A DNA stretch of 64,000 nucleotides from Anaerococcus provencensis (GTDB lineage: Bacteria; Bacillota; Clostridia; Tissierellales; Peptoniphilaceae), in assembly GCF_000312365.2 (NCBI RefSeq), contig NZ_HG003686.1, positions 637,339 to 701,338 of the forward strand, read 5' to 3'. The translations under genes and the position numbers were made by a program. Below are positions 18,568 through 27,271 of the stretch, piece after piece. Below the pieces are notes generated by a model. It saw nothing but the letters and a program-made list of their open reading frames with translations, ran no database searches and was not told where the DNA came from. Numbering within the stretch: the first letter of the stretch is position 1; each line of letters starts with the position of its first letter.

Positions 18568-19747
18568 AGCCCTTACAGTTAAACAATTTAATGAGTATTT
18601 TAAAACAAGCATAAAGCACGATCCGATTTTCACCAAAGTCTATATCACAGGAACCCTATCAAATATAAAATATAACGGCAACCACATATATTTTTCCCTA
18701 AAGGAAGGCTATGATGTCATAGACTGTGTTATATTTTACTATGAAGATAAGGACATAGATTTTACTTTTACTGATGGTATAGACGTTCTGGTCAAGGGTA
18801 ATCTCAACTTAAATAACTATTCATCGAGAATCAATATTGCTGTTAGCTCTATTACGGAAAAAGGCCTTTCTGAAGATTATCTAAAGTTTTTAAAAATGAA
18901 AGAAGACTTCAAGAAAAGGGGTTTTTTTGATTTAGATAAAAAGAAAGAAATAGCAAAGTATCCAAAAAACGTTGGTTTAATAACATCTGCTGATGGGGCT
19001 GCAGTTGTAGACTTTCTGTCAGTAATAAACCAAAAGGCAAATGATATAAATATCAAGCTTGCTCCAGTAAAAGTCCAAGGACAGAGCTCATACCAAGCTA
19101 TAGTAAATGCTATAGTAAAACTTGATATGATGGATTTAGATGTGATTGTAATCACCCGTGGCGGTGGTTCTTCTTTGGATTTATCAGTTTTTAACGATAA
19201 GGATATCATAGAGGAAGTTTTCAAAGCCAAAACTCCAATTATATCTGCCATAGGGCATAAGATTGATAGCACTCTTTTGGATTTAGTCGCAGACTTATCT
19301 TTGCAAACTCCAACAGAAGCTGGGTCATATATTATCGCAAATTATGCGAATATAGCTAAGGATAGTAAAATTCTTTTGGCTCAGATGAAAGGCTTGGTAG
19401 ATAGGATAGTAGAGATAAAGTCGCTAAAGTTAATGGCTTTAGAAAGTAAACTTAAATCTTTCAATCCACAAAATGATATTAAGCTTAAAGAAAAAGAGAT
19501 TAATAATATCAAAAAATCCCTAGATAAGGCCATTATAAATAACCTAAATCATAATGAGCAAAGGCTTATCATGGCTGAAAATAGACTGAAATCAGCGGAT
19601 AGAATATTACATATCAGAAAGAAAAATATAGGAATTTTTGATGATAATAATGTGCCTATTTATTCAAAATATTCATTAAATGAAGGTGATAAGATTGATA
19701 TTAGATTTTCTGATGGATCTATAAAGGCGGTAGTGATAGATGGATAA
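18560..19747 (+). CDS. xseA: Exodeoxyribonuclease VII large subunit
   Basis: Catalytic subunit of exonuclease VII, which degrades single-stranded DNA from both ends. The N-terminal OB domain (about 1-100) contains TGTLSNIKYNGNHIYFSLKE; the central nuclease region has the conserved ITRGGGSSLDLSVFND near 195-210 and ISAIGHKIDSTLLDLVAD near 228; the C-terminal part is coiled coil. At 395 residues it is at the short end of the family. It overlaps nusB by 8 bases and xseB by 8 bases. Confidence 0.95.
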   Translation: MLKALTVKQFNEYFKTSIKHDPIFTKVYITGTLSNIKYNGNHIYFSLKEGYDVIDCVIFYYEDKDIDFTFTDGIDVLVKGNLNLNNYSSRINIAVSSITEKGLSEDYLKFLKMKEDFKKRGFFDLDKKKEIAKYPKNVGLITSADGAAVVDFLSVINQKANDINIKLAPVKVQGQSSYQAIVNAIVKLDMMDLDVIVITRGGGSSLDLSVFNDKDIIEEVFKAKTPIISAIGHKIDSTLLDLVADLSLQTPTEAGSYIIANYANIAKDSKILLAQMKGLVDRIVEIKSLKLMALESKLKSFNPQNDIKLKEKEINNIKKSLDKAIINNLNHNEQRLIMAENRLKSADRILHIRKKNIGIFDDNNVPIYSKYSLNEGDKIDIRFSDGSIKAVVIDG

Positions 19748-19925
19748 ATCTTTAGATAAAAATTTCAAAAAATTGGAAGAATACCTAACTAGTCTTGAAG
19801 AAAACAAGGATAATCTGGACGAGTCTATCAAAATTTATGAAAAGGCTAATACCTTGTACAAAGAAATGCAAGAACAACTTAAGGACTACAAGGCGAAAAT
19901 AGAGGTTATAGCTAGTGATGAATAA
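19740..19925 (+). CDS. xseB: Exodeoxyribonuclease VII small subunit
   Basis: 61-residue helical partner of XseA. It has the family pattern: FKKLEEYLTSLEENKDNLDES (split over residues 9-29) followed by IKIYEKANTLYKEMQEQL. Normal length. Overlaps both xseA and ispA. Confidence 0.93.
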   Translation: MDKSLDKNFKKLEEYLTSLEENKDNLDESIKIYEKANTLYKEMQEQLKDYKAKIEVIASDE

Positions 19926-20760
19926 GAAAGAGTTTGAAAGTATACTTTTATCCAACAAAAAAATCATAGATGAAAAGTTTAAGGACTTTTTTGATGATTC
20001 ATATAATCTATCTGAGCCTTTAACCTACGCTGTTAGATCTGGCAAGAGGATTAGACCAAACCTTTTCTTTGAAACGCTTAAGATGCTTGGCAAAGATATT
20101 AACGATAAGGACATAAAATTTGCCCTATGCCTAGAGATGATTCATTCCTATTCTCTAGTTCACGATGATTTACCAGCTATGGATAATGATGATTATAGAA
20201 GAGGAGAATACTCTTGCCATAAAAAATTTGGTGAAGACATAGCTATTTTGACAGGAGATGCTCTAATCACAGAAGCAAGCCACACTTTATTTGAAATTTG
20301 CAAGGATGATTCTGCTTACATATACCCTGCATCCTTACTGATGGAGATGGCTGGCTACAAAAATATGATTTATGGCCAAGTATTAGACATAAGAAGCCAT
20401 GAAAAAGTAGATTTGGATTATTTGCTCCTTGTCTATGAAAAAAAGACTAGCGATTTATTTAGGGCAGCAATCATCGGTGCAGCCTTGGCAAGCGACAATG
20501 ATTTCAAAGAAAATAGGACAAAAGACTTTGAAAACCTTGATCAATACGCAAGCAATTTAGGTTTAGCTTTCCAAATTCAAGATGATTTACTAGAAGAAAA
20601 TTACCAAGATGAATTAAATATTTTAAATCTTATTAGTAGAAATGAAGCTTTAGATTTGCTTTATGATATTAATAAAAAGGCCAAGGAGAATATTAGTCAC
20701 TTTAATGATAATGAATTTCTCTTATACCTTGTTGATTACCTTACAAATCGTAACAATTAA
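19918..20760 (+). CDS. ispA: Polyprenyl (farnesyl/geranyl) diphosphate synthase, divergent C-terminus
   Basis: Trans-prenyltransferase placed next to xseB as in most Firmicutes. The first Asp-rich motif is intact (DDLPAMDND near 83-91), as are GKRIRPNLF near 44 and the EKKTSDLFRAA segment. The second Asp-rich motif reads QDDLLEE instead of the usual QDDILD, and the following conserved stretch carrying a Lys and a Thr-Tyr-Pro motif is missing. The product is therefore short (281 residues). I start at ATG 19918, not the adjacent GTG at 19915. Substrate chain length is uncertain. Usual neighbours dxs, tlyA and nadK are absent. Confidence 0.88.
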   Translation: MNKKEFESILLSNKKIIDEKFKDFFDDSYNLSEPLTYAVRSGKRIRPNLFFETLKMLGKDINDKDIKFALCLEMIHSYSLVHDDLPAMDNDDYRRGEYSCHKKFGEDIAILTGDALITEASHTLFEICKDDSAYIYPASLLMEMAGYKNMIYGQVLDIRSHEKVDLDYLLLVYEKKTSDLFRAAIIGAALASDNDFKENRTKDFENLDQYASNLGLAFQIQDDLLEENYQDELNILNLISRNEALDLLYDINKKAKENISHFNDNEFLLYLVDYLTNRNN

Positions 20761-20769
20761 GGATTACAT

Positions 20770-21222
20770 ATGAAAAAATACACTAGACAAAGACTTATTC
20801 TTGATATTATACAAAATAATGAGGTCAAAACACAATCACAATTATCGGATATGCTAAAAGACCATGGAGTTGATGCCACTCAGGCGACAATTTCAAGAGA
20901 TATAAAGGAACTTAGGATATCCAAAGTTCAAACTGACGATTATGAGTACAAATATACAGTAGTAGATACTGTATACGATACCTTAAATGAGAGAATGGAA
21001 AAAATTTTCAAGGAATCAGTACTTTCAGTTGAAAAATCAGCTCAATTATGTGTCATAAAAACTATATCATATTGTGCTACAGTATGTGGCCAGTATATTA
21101 CAAATTCTAAGCTTGAAAATGTAGCTGGTATGGTTACAGGAATTGATACTATATTTATAACGCCAAAAGATTTCGATCGCTTGGATGAATTAATAGAAGA
21201 TTTGAGGGACATGGTTAGATAA
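20770..21222 (+). CDS. argR: Arginine repressor family protein with altered ligand motif
   Basis: 150-residue ArgR/AhrC-type regulator. The N-terminal winged helix is canonical (TRQRLILDIIQNNEVKTQSQ, then QATISRDIKELRI). The C-terminal oligomerisation domain has GMVTGIDTIFI where the family has G-T-I-A-G-D-D-T-I: the first Asp of the arginine-binding pair is Ile. It lies between ispA and recN, the standard location. An AAGGATTACAT ribosome site precedes ATG. It may still bind arginine, or respond to another ligand. Confidence 0.9.
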   Translation: MKKYTRQRLILDIIQNNEVKTQSQLSDMLKDHGVDATQATISRDIKELRISKVQTDDYEYKYTVVDTVYDTLNERMEKIFKESVLSVEKSAQLCVIKTISYCATVCGQYITNSKLENVAGMVTGIDTIFITPKDFDRLDELIEDLRDMVR

Positions 21223-22922
21223 TGTTAGCTGAGCTTTTTATAGATAATTTTGTAATTATAAAAAGAAATCACATATTTTTTGAAGATGGCTTTAATGTAC
21301 TAACTGGAGAGACCGGATCTGGTAAATCCCTCATACTTGAAGCCATCAATTTGTTATTGGGAAAAAAGGCTAACAAGGATATTGTTGGTCGTTTTGCTGA
21401 CTCAACAACTATTGAAGGTATTTTTATAGTTGATGAAGAAACTAAGAAAATACTAGAAAATAATACTGTTTTATTTGATGAAAATGACAACAAACTTATT
21501 GTAAATAGGACCATTACTCCAAAATCTTCCACTCTTAGGATTAACGGCAGAGTGGCAAATTTAACCATTCTAAGAGAAATCTCACCTATTCTAATCGATA
21601 TATATAACCAGGGTGATTCAAATGCCTTTATGAACAAGGCAAATTATATCTATCTCATAGATAACTACTCTAATGACAAAGAAACTTCCGATTTAAGAAA
21701 AATGATTAAGGCTTTAAATAATCAAAAAAATGATTATTTAGTAAAATTTGCAAATCTAGATCTAACTGACGAGGAAATCCAAAGAGAGCGAGATTTGATT
21801 AAGTATCAAATTGAAGAAATTGAGGCTATTGATCTTTTTTCTATAAATGAAGAAGAAATCGATGAAGAGTATAAGAAATTAAACAACATAAACGATTTAA
21901 GAACTGCCATCGGAGCGGCTAAATCTATACTTGATTCTACTGATTATGACCAACAATCTCTTACAAGCATGCTAGGAGCTTCTCTTTCTGAGCTATCAAA
22001 TTTCACTAATATTGACAAGAAAATTAGTGATTTTTATGATAGACTTTCTGCCATAAATGATGAAATTAATGACCTATATTCTGATATGGATCTCTACGAA
22101 GAAAGCCTAATAGGTGATCCAGAAAGAGAAAAAGAGCTTGAAGAGTTGATGCAAATATTGTTTAATCTAAAGCGTAAATACGGGCAAAGTATAGAAGAGA
22201 TAATAAAGTATTATGATGAAATCTCAAGTAGACTAAAAGAACTAGATGAGATAGAAAGCCTGCGCTTAAGTAAAGACCAAAAAATAGAAGAAATAGACCA
22301 GAAACTTGACAAATATGCAAGTGAACTACATGAAATTCGTCTTAAAAAAAGCAAGGTCTTAGAAAAATCAATTAATACTTCTATTAGAGAGCTAAATATC
22401 AAAAATGGACTTTTTAAGATAGAATTTTCAAAAAAAGACCATATTGATATGACAGGTTATGATGATGTAGATTTCCTAATCAGAACAAACAAGGGAGAGA
22501 AGCTAAAATCACTTTCTGCCACAGCTTCTGGTGGTGAAATATCAAGGATTATGCTTGCTTTTAAGGAAATATTTGCAGACTTTGATAATGTCGATACAAT
22601 GATATTTGATGAGATAGATACTGGAATTTCTGGTAGGACAGCCCAGGTGGTAGGAGAGAAAATCCTAGATCTATCAAAGAAAAGACAGGTAATATCTATC
22701 AGCCACTTGCCACAAATAGCGGCTTTGGCACAAAATCACATTTTGATTACAAAAAATGATGAAGGTGATTTTACAATATCAAAAACGGAAAAAATTGAAG
22801 ACGAAAAGAGAGTAGAAGAAATCTCAAGATTAATAGGCGGAGTAAATATTACTGATATTACCTTACATTCGGCAAGAGAAATGCTAACAATGGCAGAGGA
22901 GTTAAGAAATGACCGAAGATAA
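21222..22922 (+). CDS. recN: DNA repair protein RecN
   Basis: SMC-like ATPase acting early in double-strand break repair. 566 residues: Walker A GETGSGKSLILEAI near 28-41, a central coiled coil (about 150-380), ABC signature TASGGEISRIMLAFK near 436-450 and Walker B TMIFDEIDTGISGRTAQ near 466. Ends ITLHSAREML, usual for RecN. The start overlaps the argR stop by one base; the stop overlaps the Nudix gene by 14 bases. Confidence 0.96.
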   Translation: MLAELFIDNFVIIKRNHIFFEDGFNVLTGETGSGKSLILEAINLLLGKKANKDIVGRFADSTTIEGIFIVDEETKKILENNTVLFDENDNKLIVNRTITPKSSTLRINGRVANLTILREISPILIDIYNQGDSNAFMNKANYIYLIDNYSNDKETSDLRKMIKALNNQKNDYLVKFANLDLTDEEIQRERDLIKYQIEEIEAIDLFSINEEEIDEEYKKLNNINDLRTAIGAAKSILDSTDYDQQSLTSMLGASLSELSNFTNIDKKISDFYDRLSAINDEINDLYSDMDLYEESLIGDPEREKELEELMQILFNLKRKYGQSIEEIIKYYDEISSRLKELDEIESLRLSKDQKIEEIDQKLDKYASELHEIRLKKSKVLEKSINTSIRELNIKNGLFKIEFSKKDHIDMTGYDDVDFLIRTNKGEKLKSLSATASGGEISRIMLAFKEIFADFDNVDTMIFDEIDTGISGRTAQVVGEKILDLSKKRQVISISHLPQIAALAQNHILITKNDEGDFTISKTEKIEDEKRVEEISRLIGGVNITDITLHSAREMLTMAEELRNDRR

Positions 22923-23454
22923 ATTTTACGAAAAATCAATCAAATCAGATACCATATACGATGGTAAAATATTAAAGCTTAGAGTTGATACTGTAGAACT
23001 TCAAAACAAAAAATATTCCAAAAGAGAAATAGTTGACCACCAAAAAGGTGTTGGAATCATAGCTTATGATGGAGATGACAAACTTTGGATGGTTAGTCAA
23101 TATAGGATAGCAGTGGATAAGGTAATGCTTGAAATACCTGCAGGTCTTGTAGAAAGCAATGAAGCTCCAATAGAGACAGCAAAAAGGGAACTTCAAGAAG
23201 AAATAGGCTATTACCCAGAAAAGATTGACTTCTTATTTACCATGTACGCATCTCCAGGATTTACCAATGATAAACTGTCATTTTTCGAAGCTCATGAACT
23301 TGTAGAGTCAAAATTGGACTTGGATGAAGATGAATTTTTGCATGCAGAATCTTTCCCAATAGATGACCTATATGAGATGGTTTTAAATGGTGAAATCACT
23401 GATGCCAAGACAATTATTGCAGTACTTCATGCAGTAAATCACAGAAACAAATGA
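22909..23454 (+). CDS. nudF: Nudix hydrolase, probable ADP-ribose pyrophosphatase
   Basis: 181 residues. A complete Nudix box is visible (G-x5-E-x7-REL-x-EE-x-G, residues about 80-102, from GLVESNE to EEIGY). The preceding VGIIAYDGDDKLWMVSQYRIAVD and following YASPGFTNDKLSFF match the ADP-ribose pyrophosphatase (NudF) subgroup, which splits ADP-ribose into AMP and ribose 5-phosphate. It overlaps recN and scpA (4 bases). Confidence 0.9.
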   Translation: MTEDKFYEKSIKSDTIYDGKILKLRVDTVELQNKKYSKREIVDHQKGVGIIAYDGDDKLWMVSQYRIAVDKVMLEIPAGLVESNEAPIETAKRELQEEIGYYPEKIDFLFTMYASPGFTNDKLSFFEAHELVESKLDLDEDEFLHAESFPIDDLYEMVLNGEITDAKTIIAVLHAVNHRNK

Positions 23455-24143
23455 ATTTAAATGTTGAATTTGAGGGCTTTGAAGGCCCTTTTGATTTGCT
23501 ATTAAAATTAATAGAAAAAGAAAAGATAGATATATATGATATCAACTTAGGTGATATTACTAATAAATACCTTATCGAAATCGAAAAACTTGATAGGGAA
23601 ATTGATGACATAAGTTCATTTATTTACATTGCTTCAGTACTTCTTAGTATAAAGTCAAACAAACTCTTGCCAAAAGATGACGAAGAAGATCTGGAAGAAG
23701 ATTTTATATCTTATTTAATAGAATACAAAAAGATAAAATCTGTTCAGAACGACTTAAAATACTTGGAAGAAGAAGCTTCCAAAATTCACTCCAAATACCA
23801 GGAAGACTTATCTCAGTTTGAAACTTCTGATCAAATAATAGCAAAGGATGTAAGGATACTTGCCAAACAATTTGAAAAGTTGTTAAATAAGCTAAATGAA
23901 GAGCCTAAGACCAATAAGAAAGTTGAAATAGTTAGCTTGCCAGATATCAATGATTATATAGGCAACTATAGGAAGGCTTTGGAAATACGAGGAGACTTAA
24001 GACTTGATTTGATAATAAATAATATTCACTCTAAGGCAGAGTGCATAGCAAGTTTTTTGGCTCTATTAGAACTTTTTAAGTTAAAAGAAATATTTTTATT
24101 TCAAAAAGATGGAAACAAATTTCACATTAAAAAGAGAATGTAG
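23451..24143 (+). CDS. scpA: Segregation and condensation protein A (kleisin)
   Basis: Kleisin that bridges the SMC heads and binds ScpB in the chromosome condensin. 230 residues: N-terminal VEFEGFEGPFDLLLKLIEKE is the family signature, followed by ASVLLSIKSNKLLP. The C-terminal winged helix ends FLALLELFKLKEIFLFQ. ATG overlaps the Nudix stop (ATGA). scpB follows after 5 bases. Confidence 0.95.
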   Translation: MNLNVEFEGFEGPFDLLLKLIEKEKIDIYDINLGDITNKYLIEIEKLDREIDDISSFIYIASVLLSIKSNKLLPKDDEEDLEEDFISYLIEYKKIKSVQNDLKYLEEEASKIHSKYQEDLSQFETSDQIIAKDVRILAKQFEKLLNKLNEEPKTNKKVEIVSLPDINDYIGNYRKALEIRGDLRLDLIINNIHSKAECIASFLALLELFKLKEIFLFQKDGNKFHIKKRM

Positions 24144-24148
24144 GACAT

Positions 24149-24685
24149 ATGGAAAATGATTATCTAAAAGGCTTAATAGAAGAAATTTTATATGTGTGGG
24201 GCCAGCCCATTGATATTGATGATTTAAGCAAGATTATTAAAGATAGTGATAAAAATCAAATAAAAATAGCCTTAGAAGAAATGATTGATCAGAGGAATTC
24301 TAAGGATAGTGGACTTATAATCAAAGAATTTGACACCTCTTACCAATTTGTAACAAGGGCCAAGCATGACAAGTATTTTGAATCTTTAGTAAAGCAAAGC
24401 CCCAAGAAACTCACTTCATCAGCCCTAGAAACCCTATCAATTGTTGCCTACAAACAGCCAATCACAAGGGCAGAGGTAGATAAGATTAGGGGGGTAAGTT
24501 CACAAACAACCATAGACAATCTTCTTGATAGGGGACTGATTAGAGAAAATGGTAGGCTTGATAAAATTGGCAAACCAATTATATATGCAACTACAAACTT
24601 ATTTTTGCAATATTTTGATATAAAAGATTTGTCAGAATTGCCAGAGATAAAGGATACAAGTGAGGATATATATGAGGATAAATAA
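24149..24685 (+). CDS. scpB: Segregation and condensation protein B
   Basis: Partner of ScpA in the SMC complex. 178 residues with two winged helices; EEILYVWGQPIDIDDLSKII near 11-30 and the signature LETLSIVAYKQPITRAEVDKIRG spread over about 94-116 are clear. Its end overlaps rluB by 14 bases. Confidence 0.95.
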   Translation: MENDYLKGLIEEILYVWGQPIDIDDLSKIIKDSDKNQIKIALEEMIDQRNSKDSGLIIKEFDTSYQFVTRAKHDKYFESLVKQSPKKLTSSALETLSIVAYKQPITRAEVDKIRGVSSQTTIDNLLDRGLIRENGRLDKIGKPIIYATTNLFLQYFDIKDLSELPEIKDTSEDIYEDK

Positions 24686-25367
24686 ATTTATCGCCAAGTC
24701 TGGGTTTAGTTCACGTAGGAAAGCAGATGAATTGATTAAAGCAGGCAAAGTTAAGGTCAATGGAAAAGTCTTAACTGAGCTTGGTTATGATATAGGAGAT
24801 TCTGATCTGGTTTCTATTGGCGGAGAAATATTAAAAGTAGAAGAATACGTCTACTATAAACTAAACAAACCAGTTGGCTACATTACTAGCAACTTTGATC
24901 CCCACAATGACAAAGATTTGAATAATTTAATAGATATTGACCAAAGATTTTTTGCTGCAGGTAGGCTTGATAAGGATAGCCACGGACTTTTAATAATTAC
25001 CAACGATGGTGATTTTACTAATTCTCTTACTCATCCATCATCTGGAATTAGCAAAGAATATGTGGTAAAAGTTGATAGACTTTTAGATAAAGATCAAATT
25101 CAAAAGTTTAAAACAGGCCTTGATATAGGCAACAATGAGTTTACTTCTGAAGCTTTGATAAAATATATTGGAGCAAATACTTATAGGGTCCAGATAAGAC
25201 AAGGGTACAATCGCCAAATTAGGAGAATGTTTGATGTACTAGGTTCTAATGTTGTTGACCTTAAAAGAGAGAAAATTGGCGCCATTTACCTTGATGATTT
25301 GAAAGAAGGTCAGTATAGGAGATTTGACCAAAAAGAAATGGATTTTGTTAGATTGATTAAGGAATAG
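24672..25367 (+). CDS. rluB: Ribosomal large-subunit pseudouridine synthase B family
   Basis: S4-domain pseudouridine synthase (RsuA/RluB group) acting on rRNA. The N-terminal S4 domain (MRINKFIAKSGFSSRRKADE) is followed by the catalytic segment AAGRLDKDSHGLLIITNDG around residue 96, where the Asp after GRL is the nucleophile. I start at ATG 24672; an in-frame GTG at 24660 would add four residues. 231 residues, normal. Linked to scpAB, as in many Firmicutes. Confidence 0.93.
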   Translation: MRINKFIAKSGFSSRRKADELIKAGKVKVNGKVLTELGYDIGDSDLVSIGGEILKVEEYVYYKLNKPVGYITSNFDPHNDKDLNNLIDIDQRFFAAGRLDKDSHGLLIITNDGDFTNSLTHPSSGISKEYVVKVDRLLDKDQIQKFKTGLDIGNNEFTSEALIKYIGANTYRVQIRQGYNRQIRRMFDVLGSNVVDLKREKIGAIYLDDLKEGQYRRFDQKEMDFVRLIKE

Positions 25368-25386
25368 TTATCTATTTATTTTTTTA

Positions 25387-25395
25387 TGGTAGAAT
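25387..25395 (+). promoter_or_regulatory. Extended -10 element just before the HI0933-family gene
   Basis: TGGTAGAAT at 25387-25395 lies only 11 bases before the ATG at 25407. A transcript starting 6-8 bases after it would have nearly no leader. Confidence 0.4.
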
Positions 25396-25406
25396 TTTTA
25401 TAGTAT

Positions 25407-26621
25407 ATGAAAAAAATCGGAATTATCGGAGCTGGAGCAAGCGGACTCTATGCTGCCGTAAACTTAAAAAATGAAAATAACGAAGTTACCATATTAGAGA
25501 AAAATTCTGAAATAGGCAAGAAGATTCTTATGACAGGCAATGGTAGGTGCAATATTACTAATGGCAAATACTATGATGGATTTTTGGACAATATTGTTAC
25601 TAACAAAAAGTTTATATACTCTGCCTTTAATCTTTGCGATAATTATGCTAGTATTGAATTTTTTGAAAATAATGGCCTAGAACTAGTGAGAGAAGACGAT
25701 GACAGGATTTTTCCTAAGTCACAAAAAGCCAAAGATGTTATTAGCTTTTTTGAAAAGTTGATAGTAGAGAAAAACATCAAGCTTGTTACAAATGCTGAGG
25801 TCCTAAAAATCAAAAAGAATGACAAATTTCTAGTATCTACAGCAATAAAAGATTATCAATTCGACTATCTAATCATTGCAACAGGCGGACTTTCATATTC
25901 CAATACTGGCTCGACTGGTGATGGATATAATTTTGCCAGAGACTTTGGCCATAGTATAACAAAATTAAGGCCGTCCTTAGTTCCTATATTTTTTAAGGAT
26001 AAGGATTTGAAAACCATAAAAGCCCTATCCTTCGACAGTATAGGGATAAAGCTTATAGGTGATAGGGCATCTATAGCAGATGTTGGACCAGTTCTAATAA
26101 CAAAAGACTTTATAACAGGTCCAAGTGTTTTGAAAATTTCATCTATGGCTATCAATGAAAATATCAAAGAGTTAGAACTTGACTTTGTAGGCAAGGATTT
26201 TGATGAGATGGATACGGAAATTTTAGAATTGTTAAATGAAAATCCAAAGAAAGATGTGGTAAATATTCTTAAAGAATATATAGCTGAAGCACTGTGTCCT
26301 ATTATCTTAAGTAGGTCAAGGGTGGCTTTGTCTAAGAAAGCATCAGAGCTTACAAGAAAAGAGCGTCATAGTATAATAGAAAATATTATAAATTTTAAAT
26401 TAACCTTTGATAGATTTGGTGGATTTAATACTGCTGTTATTACAAAGGGTGGAGTAGATGTGGATGAAATAAATCCCAAAACTATGGAATCAAAAAAAGT
26501 TTCCGGCCTATATTTTATAGGTGAGATTCTTGATATAGACGGACTAACAGGTGGATATAACTTACAGCTTGCTTTCACTAGTGCCTATGCAGCAGCTAAT
26601 GCTATAAAGGAGAAATTATGA
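25407..26621 (+). CDS. NAD(P)/FAD-dependent oxidoreductase, HI0933 (YhiN) family
   Basis: 404-residue flavoprotein. The N-terminal dinucleotide fold GAGASGLYAAVNL (8-20) and EKNSEIGKKILMTGNGRCNI identify the HI0933 family; the C-terminal FIGEILDIDGLTGGYNLQ (from about 373) is the second FAD contact. Sometimes called aminoacetone oxidase or BaiN-like; the real substrate is unknown. No Shine-Dalgarno sequence precedes ATG (the region reads TTTTTATAGTAT), unusual among its neighbours. Its stop overlaps cmk (ATGA). Confidence 0.9.
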   Translation: MKKIGIIGAGASGLYAAVNLKNENNEVTILEKNSEIGKKILMTGNGRCNITNGKYYDGFLDNIVTNKKFIYSAFNLCDNYASIEFFENNGLELVREDDDRIFPKSQKAKDVISFFEKLIVEKNIKLVTNAEVLKIKKNDKFLVSTAIKDYQFDYLIIATGGLSYSNTGSTGDGYNFARDFGHSITKLRPSLVPIFFKDKDLKTIKALSFDSIGIKLIGDRASIADVGPVLITKDFITGPSVLKISSMAINENIKELELDFVGKDFDEMDTEILELLNENPKKDVVNILKEYIAEALCPIILSRSRVALSKKASELTRKERHSIIENIINFKLTFDRFGGFNTAVITKGGVDVDEINPKTMESKKVSGLYFIGEILDIDGLTGGYNLQLAFTSAYAAANAIKEKL

Positions 26622-27271
26622 CATATATTATTGCAATAGATGGACCAAGTGGTTCGGGCAAATCAACAATATCAAATGAATTAGCAGAGATTTTAAAAAT
26701 ACAATATTTAAATACAGGAGCTATGTATAGGGCCGTTACTCATTTTTTCTTAGAAAATAATGCAAATGAAGATACAAGTGATGAGCAAATACTTACAATG
26801 CTTGATAAGATAAAAATAAATTTTATAGACAACGAGATTTATTTAAATGACAAAAATATTGAAAAAGATATTAGGACTGACCAAGTTACTAAAAATGTAT
26901 CTTGGGTTTCAGCAAATGCTCTAGTAAGAGAAAAGCTAGTATCAATGCAAAGAGACATAGCCAATGAAAAATCTTTTGTTTTAGATGGAAGGGACATTGG
27001 CACAGTTGTATTTCCTGATGCAAAATATAAATTCTATCTGACAGCCTCAAGCAAAGAAAGGGCTAGGAGGAGATTTTTGCAAAATGAGTCAGATTTAACC
27101 ATCGAAGAAATAGAGAAATCTATAATAGATAGGGACCTTTACGATTCATCAAGGGAAAACTCGCCTCTTAGAAAGGCAGACGATGCAATTGAGATTGATA
27201 GCTCTAATCAAAGCATAGACCAAACTATAGATGCTATTTTAAGCCATATGGATAAAGAAGATGTTTTATAA
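26618..27271 (+). CDS. cmk: Cytidylate kinase
   Basis: Phosphorylates CMP and dCMP. 217 residues: P-loop GPSGSGKSTIS at 8-18, LNTGAMYRAVT near 31-41, the conserved DGRDIGTVVFPDA near 126-138 and lid region RARRRF near 150. Length normal. It is translationally coupled to the upstream flavoprotein and overlaps plsC by 11 bases. Confidence 0.96.
   Translation: MTYIIAIDGPSGSGKSTISNELAEILKIQYLNTGAMYRAVTHFFLENNANEDTSDEQILTMLDKIKINFIDNEIYLNDKNIEKDIRTDQVTKNVSWVSANALVREKLVSMQRDIANEKSFVLDGRDIGTVVFPDAKYKFYLTASSKERARRRFLQNESDLTIEEIEKSIIDRDLYDSSRENSPLRKADDAIEIDSSNQSIDQTIDAILSHMDKEDVL

Noticed and set aside
18877-19272. 131-codon minus-strand open frame inside xseA
   Set aside because: Shadow of a well-conserved gene with normal codon use; no plausible start.
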